DNA of 5,417 nt, from NCBI GenBank assembly GCA_021786815.1, contig JAJYMR010000073.1, forward strand, positions 1-5,417, given 5' to 3'. The stretch's first letter is position 1; every line of letters starts with the position of its first letter. Below the pieces are notes generated by a model. It was not told where the DNA came from. It ran no database searches and was given only the letters and a program-made list of their open reading frames with translations. This DNA comes from Deltaproteobacteria bacterium (GTDB lineage Bacteria > Desulfobacterota > Binatia > Binatales > Binataceae). A program made the translations under genes and the position numbers. This document shows positions 1-3,788 of the stretch, one piece after another.

Positions 1-2
1 CA

Positions 3-107
3 ACCCCCGCGCCAGGGGGGGTACCCCTCGAAAACTACCGGGCGGTAGGTTTTCAGGGGACACCCTATCGCATCGAATGGCCTGAAATTTTGGGAACGCC
101 GTTCTAG
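3..107 (+). CDS. C-terminal end of an unidentified plus-strand gene (partial)
   Basis: Reading frame 3 is open from the window edge to a TAG at 105-107, giving about 34 residues. The end reads roughly ...PLENYRAVGFQGTPYRIEW, followed by PEILGTPF. Its aromatic and acidic composition looks like a real protein, unlike the Arg/Gly-rich alternative in frame 2, which stops at 82-84. The stop codon falls in the loop of a strong intrinsic terminator, a common arrangement for the last gene of a transcription unit. I do not recognise the family. The gene converges on the recombinase operon, so it may be a flanking host gene or another gene of the element. The short length makes the call tentative, and the third-position GC is lower than in the other genes here. 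Confidence 0.4.
   Translation, partial: TPAPGGVPLENYRAVGFQGTPYRIEWPEILGTPF
24..59. repeat. 36-bp imperfect inverted repeat (hairpin)
   Basis: The left arm is CCCCT (24-28), an unpaired C29, then GAAAACTACC (30-39). The loop is GGGC (40-43). The right arm is GGTAGGTTTTC (44-54), then AGGGG (55-59), with one extra G bulged at 48/49. About 15 pairs form, with a one-base bulge on each side. There is no T tract, so it is not an intrinsic terminator. It lies inside the probable 3' end of the gene at the left edge. It could be an mRNA structure, a protein-binding dyad, or a folded recombination site. The function is unknown. Confidence 0.5.
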
Positions 108-118
108 GGCGTTTTTTT
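95..118 (+). terminator. Rho-independent terminator of the left-edge gene
   Basis: A perfect 6-bp stem, AACGCC (95-100) with GGCGTT (108-113), encloses the 7-base loop GTTCTAG. It runs into seven T residues at 112-118. The loop contains the TAG stop of the upstream open frame. The geometry is that of a standard intrinsic terminator on the plus strand. Confidence 0.75.
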
Positions 119-152
119 GGGATGGTTTTTCGGCGCGTTTTTTTGGGGATGG
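109..152. repeat. Short direct repeat with T tracts
   Basis: GCGTTTTTTTGGGATGG (109-125) recurs as GCGTTTTTTTGGGGATGG (135-152), differing by one inserted G. The copies start 26 bases apart. The first copy includes the terminator T tract. The second has no stem directly before it that matches as well. It is probably a small local duplication that extends the T-rich terminator tail. Confidence 0.55.
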
Positions 153-349
153 GAGACTGGCTCTGCGGGTTACTGCGGGCGAGGTTGAGCATGGCGCATG
201 GCTGGCGCGGACAGCGGCCAGGGCGGGGCTTCGTCCTGGCGCCTTATAGGCCCTCGGGCGCGCGGTACTGTGGGCTATCCGGATTTTCGGGAAACGCGGC
301 TTGGCGGCGGTCAGGGAAGGGCGCGCGGGGCGGTTCTGCGGCGGTTGGG
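119..349. other. Non-coding stretch between convergent transcription units
   Basis: No frame on either strand here has a credible start, ribosome site and protein-like composition. The plus-strand frames that cross it give Arg/Gly-rich translations typical of shadows. It lies between the plus-strand terminator on its left and the minus-strand terminator on its right. Only minor repeats are visible, such as TGCGGG twice near 166-179 and CATGGC twice near 190-203. If the recombinase operon is integrated, this is a plausible place for one element end, but no duplicated attachment core can be shown from this window. Confidence 0.5.
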
Positions 350-382
350 AAAAGAAAGCGGGCGGCGACGATGACCGCCCGC
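350..382 (-). terminator. Rho-independent terminator of the recombinase operon
   Basis: Read on the minus strand, a perfect 8-bp stem GCGGGCGG (382-375) pairs with CCGCCCGC (365-358) around a 9-base loop. TTTCTTTT (357-350) follows directly. It starts about 20 bases after the stop of the 85-aa gene, as expected for the end of the three-gene operon. Confidence 0.8.
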
Positions 383-402
383 GGATGCGATGTGCGTTGA
401 CT

Positions 403-660
403 TCAGGGCGCGGAACGTCGGGTTTCCCGCGAAGCCTCGGAATCGAGACGCTTCAAGGCTGCGCGGGCGGTTTGAAACGCGGCTATCACGGAGTGCATCG
501 TCTGGCGGTACTCGGGCGACATCACGTCGGCGTACCGTCGCAGGATATTTCGGCGGATTCCGATTTCGTCGCTCACCTGCTCGATCGAGATCCAGACTTC
601 GGTCGGCACGGGGTTGCGGAAGCGCTCGAGTCTTCGCTGTTTGGCCGTTTCGCTCTTCAT
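403..660 (-). CDS. Small basic protein with possible helix-turn-helix, third gene of recombinase operon
   Basis: This 85-aa protein starts at the ATG at 660-658. A very strong ribosome site, AAAAGGAGG (677-669), lies 8 bases before that ATG. An upstream in-frame start at 699 would overlap the recombinase end and has no such site. Residues about 22-45 (ISIEQVSDEIGIRRNILRRY and on) fit a helix-turn-helix: a helix, a Gly-containing turn, then an Arg-rich recognition-like helix. Residues about 46-75 form a second helical stretch, and the ends are charged. It begins 25 bases after the recombinase stop and precedes the operon terminator, so it is co-transcribed with the recombinases. By analogy, small DNA-binding partners of integrases can be directionality factors (Xis) or accessory proteins such as TnpC of Tn554. 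That role is inferred from context. I do not recognise the family. Confidence 0.75.
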   Translation of the reverse strand: MKSETAKQRRLERFRNPVPTEVWISIEQVSDEIGIRRNILRRYADVMSPEYRQTMHSVIAAFQTARAALKRLDSEASRETRRSAP

Positions 661-668
661 CTCGTCGT

Positions 669-677
669 CCTCCTTTT
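669..677 (-). promoter_or_regulatory. Strong Shine-Dalgarno site for the 85-aa gene
   Basis: On the minus strand this reads AAAAGGAGG, 8 bases before the ATG at 660-658 and within the 25-base gap after the recombinase stop (688-686). It decides the start of the 85-aa gene and suggests higher translation of the small protein than of the recombinases. Confidence 0.75.
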
Positions 678-685
678 GGGCGGTC

Positions 686-1564
686 CTATTCCGCCGCACG
701 GGGATGATATCGACCGTGTATCTTGCGCAGCGCGTCGGCGCTCATGTGCAGATAAATCGCTGTCGTGCTGACGTCGCTGTGTCCGAGCAGTTCCTGCACC
801 GCGCGGACGTCGGCGCCGGCCTCGATCAAGTGCGTCGCGAAGCAGTGGCGCAACGTGTGCGGGTGTACCCAGGACAGTCGCGGGTCGCGGGACGCCCAAA
901 GGCGAAGGTTCTTGAAGAATCCCTGCCGGGTCATCGGGCGCCCGAGGCGGTTTGTGAACAAGTACGCATCTGATTGTTGTGCGGGACGCTCCGCCATGTG
1001 CTCGCGGACGGCCTGAAGCGCACGCTCGGGCAGGAATATCGCACGTTCCTTGTCGCCTTTGCCGACAACGTGCCCCGAGCTGCCGGCGAGGTCGAGGTCG
1101 CGGCGTCTGAGACTTAGCAGCTCCGAGACGCGCAACCCGCAGCCGTAGGCGAGGAGCACCATCGCGCGGTCGCGCCGGCCGCGCGGCGTGCTTGTGTCGA
1201 TCGCTTCAAGCAGCCGGTCGATATCCGCGCGGCTCAAGACGCGGGGCGGTTGACGGGGCGGCGTGCGCAGCTTCAGCCCCGCGAGCGGGTCTTGCTCTGG
1301 CGCGAGCACGCCCTCGCGCCGCAGATACTTGACGAACCCGCGAAACGCGCTAAGCGCAGCGCGGAGCGTCGCGGGCGACGGCCCAGGGCGCTCGAACCAG
1401 TCCGCGAAGAGTCGGCGGTCCATCGCGGCCGGCGCGACTCCGCGCTCTTCGCAGAAGTCGCGAAGCTGGTCAAGAAACCTGCGATAACCGTCCAGTGTGC
1501 CGACCGAGAGTCGCGTCCCGCGCGAGGCAAAAAAGCCGGCGACAAGTTGACGCCACGTTTTCAC
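686..1564 (-). CDS. Tyrosine recombinase, XerD-like (292 aa)
   Basis: This is a site-specific DNA recombinase of the tyrosine family. It would cut and rejoin DNA through a 3'-phosphotyrosine intermediate. Residues about 1-85 form the N-terminal SAM-like core-binding domain, and about 108-285 the catalytic domain. All catalytic residues are present: Arg145 (GLRVSELL), Lys169 (GKGDKER), His236 and Arg239 (HTLRH), His262 (LLGHSDVSTT) and nucleophile Tyr271. The length of about 290 aa and the C-terminal HPRA match XerC/XerD, and the ending is most like XerD. It starts with GTG at 1564-1562, overlapping the upstream recombinase stop by four bases (GTGA), which suggests translational coupling. A GAGG lies 7 bases before the start. 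A host dif-resolving role is less likely, because a second recombinase, a small third gene and a phage tail operon are adjacent. A mobile-element integrase or transposase role is more likely. The target site is unknown. Confidence 0.93.
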   Translation of the reverse strand: MKTWRQLVAGFFASRGTRLSVGTLDGYRRFLDQLRDFCEERGVAPAAMDRRLFADWFERPGPSPATLRAALSAFRGFVKYLRREGVLAPEQDPLAGLKLRTPPRQPPRVLSRADIDRLLEAIDTSTPRGRRDRAMVLLAYGCGLRVSELLSLRRRDLDLAGSSGHVVGKGDKERAIFLPERALQAVREHMAERPAQQSDAYLFTNRLGRPMTRQGFFKNLRLWASRDPRLSWVHPHTLRHCFATHLIEAGADVRAVQELLGHSDVSTTAIYLHMSADALRKIHGRYHPRAAE

Positions 1565-2634
1565 AGATTTCCCTCGCCCGAAAGGCGGGCGGCCTGCCCG
1601 CGCAAATAGGTTTCGTTGACGTGCGTGTAGCGTTGCGTCGTCGAGAGACTTGCATGTCCCGCGATTTTGCTGAGCGCCGGCAGCGCGGCGCCCCGCTCAA
1701 GCATCTGGGTCAACGCGGCGTGTCGCAACAAATGCGGCCATAGCCGGCGCCCGAGCGCGGACACGCCTCGCGTCGCGACAAGCTTTTGAATGCAGCGCGC
1801 CGTCACCGGCCTGAGCGGCCGTGGCTTTTCCGAGCGATAGATGAAAGTCGCTCGCCCGCCGGAGCGGATGAAAATCGGTTCCGAGTTCGCAAGCGCTTCG
1901 CGTCCGTGCCGCAGAAGCACGACCTTGCGCCACGCGCGCAGGGCGGCAACCGCCTTCGCCACCAGAAACGCCGGCCGGCTCTTGCCGCCTTTGCCGCGGC
2001 GGATGAGGACGCTTCCGCCTTCCATGTCAACGTCGCGCCAGCGAAGCGCGATGAGTTCGCTTTCGCGCATTGCGGTCGAGTAGAGCGTTTCGATCACTGC
2101 GCTCGCGAACACGTCGCGCGGCCGGCGCGAGTTCATATCGCACGAATCGCAAAGACGGCGGGCCTCGTCCTCGGTCAGTTTGGCGGCAAGTCTCGTTCGT
2201 GTCGCCCGCGGCGGATCAACCAGCGCCGCCGGATCGGGAACGTCCATGAAGACCGCGCGCCAGGCGAAGAAGGCCTTGAGCGCGTAGAAGCGCCGCTCAC
2301 GCGTAGCGGGGCTCAAGCCGCGCCGACGAAGGTCAAGCAGGAAGTATTCGATCGCGTGCGGACTCGACGCGTCGCGCGGGGTGACTGTCCGACGCGAGCG
2401 ACGTTTGAGCGTCGCTTCAAAGTCCGCGAGGTCGCCCCGGTACGCAGCGAGCGTGTGGGACGAATCGCCCGCAGTCTTGCAGGCGCGGATGAACCGCTCG
2501 ACTTCCTCGCGAAGTGTCGTGCCGGGCTTGGCCGGCACGCGAGGCGGCGCGAAACGGAAAACCCCGGATGCCGCAAACTCCGCGGCCTCGCTCGGCAACG
2601 CCCCGCCCACAGCGGGAAGGCCTGACTTCGTCAT
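1561..2634 (-). CDS. Tyrosine recombinase, first gene of the pair (357 aa)
   Basis: This is a second, divergent tyrosine recombinase and the promoter-proximal gene of the operon. Numbered from the ATG at 2634-2632, an Ala/Pro-rich N-terminal extension of about 38 residues precedes a SAM-like DNA-binding domain (about 40-130) and the catalytic domain (about 150-350). The catalytic set is complete: Arg190 (AMRESELIAL), Lys215 (GKGGKSRP), His301 and Arg304 (HLLRH), His327 (AGHASLSTT) and Tyr336 (QRYTHV). I chose this ATG because AAGGAG lies 11 bases upstream. The frame extends 23 codons further to a TTG at 2703, which has no good ribosome site. At 357 aa it is longer than XerC/XerD, and its C-terminus lacks the HPRA ending of its partner, so the two are not recent duplicates. 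The four-base overlap with the downstream recombinase suggests the two are made together, perhaps as a heteromeric complex. Confidence 0.92.
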   Translation of the reverse strand: MTKSGLPAVGGALPSEAAEFAASGVFRFAPPRVPAKPGTTLREEVERFIRACKTAGDSSHTLAAYRGDLADFEATLKRRSRRTVTPRDASSPHAIEYFLLDLRRRGLSPATRERRFYALKAFFAWRAVFMDVPDPAALVDPPRATRTRLAAKLTEDEARRLCDSCDMNSRRPRDVFASAVIETLYSTAMRESELIALRWRDVDMEGGSVLIRRGKGGKSRPAFLVAKAVAALRAWRKVVLLRHGREALANSEPIFIRSGGRATFIYRSEKPRPLRPVTARCIQKLVATRGVSALGRRLWPHLLRHAALTQMLERGAALPALSKIAGHASLSTTQRYTHVNETYLRGQAARLSGEGNL

Positions 2635-2727
2635 CTGTGTTCGTGCTCCTTGGAGATGCGCCCGGACCCCGCTTGGCGGCATCCCGATTGTCCACAGCCT
2701 CAACCCCAGCCCGGGGCGACAGCGGCA

Positions 2728-2756
2728 AACCTATTGCGATTGCGCCGGCAAGTCAA
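2728..2756 (-). promoter_or_regulatory. Sigma-70-like promoter of the recombinase operon
   Basis: On the minus strand, TTGACT (2756-2751) matches the -35 consensus at five of six positions. It is followed after exactly 17 bases by TAGGTT (2733-2728), which keeps the key T1, A2 and T6 of the -10 box. Transcription would start near 2721, leaving a leader of about 87 bases before the ATG at 2634. The upstream TTG at 2703 would also be transcribed, so the promoter does not decide between starts. Confidence 0.5.
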
Positions 2757-2773
2757 CAGCCGTACACTACGCC

Positions 2774-2800
2774 TATACTCTCCCGGTGGACGGGGGTATA
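2774..2800. repeat. Imperfect dyad in the divergent promoter region
   Basis: TATAC (2774-2778) is the reverse complement of GTATA (2796-2800). CCC and GGG inside the arms add to the dyad. The arms overlap both candidate plus-strand -10 boxes, so this could be an operator for the 73-aa gene. Pairing of the inner segment is incomplete. Confidence 0.4.
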
Positions 2801-2808
2801 ACGTAGAA

Positions 2809-2820
2809 CGAAGCGCTTCG
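2809..2820. promoter_or_regulatory. Perfect 12-bp palindrome, possible operator
   Basis: CGAAGCGCTTCG is self-complementary over its full length. It lies 37 bases before the GTG of the 73-aa gene and about 53 bases behind the recombinase -35 box. A perfect dyad of this size between divergent genes may be the binding site of a dimeric regulator or recombinase accessory protein. In GC-rich DNA some such palindromes occur by chance. Confidence 0.4.
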
Positions 2821-2856
2821 CATTGACAGCCGGCGCGAGATGGAGAGAGTGGCCGG

Positions 2857-3078
2857 GTGGCGAAGCGGAAGGGCGGCGGCAACGAAATGGACATGGTCCG
2901 CAAATTTCTGTCCGATGCACGGCGCAAGGCGTGGGCCAAGGTCAAGAAAGCCGACCGGCAGAAAGCGGCCGCGCACGCAAGCCGCGCGTATTGGGATAGC
3001 CTCAGTCCCGAGGAGCGCTCGGCTGAAATGCGGCGGCGGGCGGCGAAGCGAAAGAAACGGCCGCCTCGTCGTTCTTAA
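2857..3078 (+). CDS. Small, strongly basic protein of unknown function (73 aa)
   Basis: The gene starts with GTG at 2857-2859, preceded by a GGAGAGAG run at 2842-2849. Later in-frame ATGs at 2887 and 2893 lack a ribosome site. The product is rich in Lys and Arg at both ends. Around residues 43-62 it carries a Trp-containing segment, YWDSLSPEERSAEMRRR. Short basic proteins with a similar W-x-x-[LM]-[ST]-PEERSAEM-R pattern are familiar to me from phage and mobile-element annotations, mostly without an assigned function. The protein is predicted to be almost wholly helical, and nucleic-acid binding is plausible from charge alone. It is transcribed away from the recombinase operon and towards the tail operon. 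High third-position GC supports this frame over the overlapping one that begins at 2840. Confidence 0.7.
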   Translation: MAKRKGGGNEMDMVRKFLSDARRKAWAKVKKADRQKAAAHASRAYWDSLSPEERSAEMRRRAAKRKKRPPRRS

Positions 3079-3222
3079 GGAAGTGCCACGGCTTCCGTCT
3101 CGCGTATCCGTTCAGGCGCCCCAAGCCGTTGTGCGGCTCTTGCGCGGGGTAGGTTGCGGGGAAGCCGCGCCCGCCCGAAGGCGAACGCAGCTAACCAGTC
3201 GCCCCGCGCCTATGTCCTTACC
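3079..3222. other. Intergenic region between convergent genes, with hairpins
   Basis: No gene is supported here. Three small hairpins are visible. GGAAG (3079-3083) pairs with CTTCC (3092-3096) just after the plus-strand stop. AGCCG (3124-3128) pairs with CGGCT (3134-3138). On the minus strand, a CGCC-TTCG-GGCG stem-loop (3183-3172) has the stable UUCG tetraloop. None is followed by a T tract, so they are weak terminator candidates. Rho-dependent or bidirectional structural termination is possible. Confidence 0.4.
3172..3183 (-). other. UUCG-tetraloop hairpin downstream of the tail operon
   Basis: On the minus strand CGCC-TTCG-GGCG forms four G-C pairs closed by a UUCG loop, extendable by two T-G wobbles. 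It lies about 40 bases after the stop of the 100-aa gene. No T tract follows. It may stabilise the 3' end of the tail mRNA, but a terminator role is unproven. Confidence 0.3.
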
Positions 3223-3525
3223 CTACTCGCCGTCCATCCCGGCCATGTAGCCGCTTGCCGCGTCGAGCCCGTGGGCGACGCGCCAAAACCCGTTTCGCCA
3301 GTCGATGACCGCATGCGCAAGCTGGTCGAACGGCATCCGCCGGCGAACGGCGACAAGAACCGCGCGGGCGAATGCGTGCCAAATGCCCGTATCCCGCTCG
3401 CCTGCCAGGAAGTTGTCCCGCGCCTCGCGGATTTCAAAAATGAGCGTGACAATCTCCGCGTCGGTGTAGTCGTCGCGGCATTCGGCGAAGGCGGGATCGA
3501 CGAAAGAGCGGTAAGAAGCACTCAC
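3223..3525 (-). CDS. Unrecognised 100-aa protein, last gene of the tail operon
   Basis: The GTG start at 3525-3523 follows GGGAGG with a 7-base gap, a good ribosome site. The product begins MSASYRSFVDPAFAEC and is mostly helical, with no signal peptide or membrane segment. Residues about 18-45 are acidic (DDYTDAEIVTLIFEIREARD). The second half carries Arg and several Trp/Phe residues (IWHAFARAV, then DWRNGFWRVAHGLD). Position behind the tape-measure gene on the same strand suggests a tail, assembly or virion-associated role, but no family is recognised. The frame is preferred over the overlapping minus-strand frame of similar length at 3210-3521. That frame has a Ser/Thr/Arg-rich shadow-like composition and lacks a ribosome site. 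Confidence 0.7.
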   Translation of the reverse strand: MSASYRSFVDPAFAECRDDYTDAEIVTLIFEIREARDNFLAGERDTGIWHAFARAVLVAVRRRMPFDQLAHAVIDWRNGFWRVAHGLDAASGYMAGMDGE

Positions 3526-3540
3526 TGCGAACCTCCCACT

Positions 3541-3618
3541 TCAATCATGAGCGGCGGACTCTTGAGTAGAAGCGAGACACCGGAAAAACCCGCCTGAAGC
3601 TCGCACGATCCGTTTCAT
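3541..3618 (-). CDS. Doubtful 25-aa ORF between tail genes
   Basis: ATG at 3618-3616 opens a 25-codon frame beginning MKRIVRASGGFFRCL and ending at TGA 3543-3541. A weak AGGA overlaps the TAG of the preceding 48-aa gene. The frame fills most of the otherwise empty 100 bases between that gene and the 100-aa gene. The basic start and short hydrophobic core are compatible with a tiny peptide, but the length is within chance. It could also be plain leader sequence. Confidence 0.25.
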   Translation of the reverse strand: MKRIVRASGGFFRCLASTQESAAHD

Positions 3619-3626
3619 CGCCGTTC

Positions 3627-3773
3627 CTATGCCGCCGCCGGCACCACGTAAACCGTCATCTTGGAGACGTAAGTCACGTTCGCCTGCGTATAGCTCGCCT
3701 GCGCCGCCGCAATCACCAGCGCCGCGCAAACGCCGCGTTTCCGGCAAATAGTACACTCTTGTTGATTAGTCAC
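3627..3773 (-). CDS. 48-aa cysteine-containing protein directly behind the tape-measure gene
   Basis: A GTG at 3773-3771 follows the near-perfect ribosome site CAGGAGG (3785-3779) with a 5-base gap. The site begins three bases after the tape-measure stop. The product starts MTNQQECTICRKRGVCAALV, continues through an Ala-rich stretch, and ends in a strand-like TYVSKMTVYVVPAAA. Cys7, Cys10 and Cys16 form a C-x2-C-x5-C group, which could bind a metal or form a disulfide. Residues about 17-26 (AALVIAAAQA) are mildly hydrophobic but short for a membrane helix. The gene is in the tail operon, most likely translated together with the tape-measure gene. I do not recognise the family. A longer minus-strand frame covering the same bases (3541-3756) has poorer composition and lacks this ribosome site. 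Confidence 0.6.
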   Translation of the reverse strand: MTNQQECTICRKRGVCAALVIAAAQASYTQANVTYVSKMTVYVVPAAA

Positions 3774-3788
3774 TTATGCCTCCTGTCT

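Larger units (their letters stand above)
2635..2856. promoter_or_regulatory. Divergent intergenic regulatory region
   Basis: This 222-bp stretch separates the minus-strand recombinase operon from the plus-strand 73-aa gene. It holds the recombinase promoter (2728-2756), a 27-bp imperfect dyad (2774-2800), a perfect 12-bp palindrome (2809-2820) and the tandem ATTGCGATTGCG (2733-2744). On the plus strand, TATACT (2774-2779) and TATAAC (2797-2802) could be -10 elements for the 73-aa gene, but neither has a clear -35. The dyads lie between the two transcription starts, where one repressor could control both directions. No regulator gene is evident in the window. Confidence 0.5.

Noticed and set aside
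122..400. A 92-codon plus-strand frame
   Set aside because: It starts inside a repeat behind a terminator, lacks a ribosome site, has an Arg/Gly-rich translation and runs through the minus-strand terminator stem.
686..1564. Host chromosome-resolving XerD
   Set aside because: The motifs and C-terminal HPRA are XerD-like. However, it overlaps a second divergent recombinase, has a small third partner and lies beside a phage tail operon, so a mobile-element role fits better. It is not fully excluded.
1786..2625. A 279-codon open frame on the plus strand
   Set aside because: It lies antisense to the first recombinase, whose catalytic motifs are unmistakable. Its own translation is Arg/Ala-rich with no recognisable domain, typical of a high-GC shadow frame.
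2823..2828. TTGACA on the plus strand as a -35 box for the 73-aa gene
   Set aside because: The expected -10 position about 17 bases on holds AGAGTG, not a -10 box, and transcription would begin at or beyond the ribosome site.
2842..2870. Resemblance to the 5' part of a tRNA-Ser (GGAGAGAGTGGCCGGGTGG)
   Set aside because: No anticodon stem, TTCGAAT-type T loop or matching acceptor 3' strand follows. The bases are instead the ribosome site and start of the 73-aa gene.
3154..3597. A 147-codon plus-strand frame
   Set aside because: It covers the minus-strand 100-aa gene, which has a ribosome site. The plus frame has no ribosome site and begins in an intergenic hairpin region.
3541..3756. A 71-codon minus-strand frame across the gap after the tape measure
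   Set aside because: The 48-aa frame on the same strand has a near-perfect ribosome site right after the tape-measure stop. The 71-codon frame has none, and its first two-thirds is Gly/Arg-rich like a frame-shifted shadow. Only its last 25 codons are kept, as a doubtful ORF.
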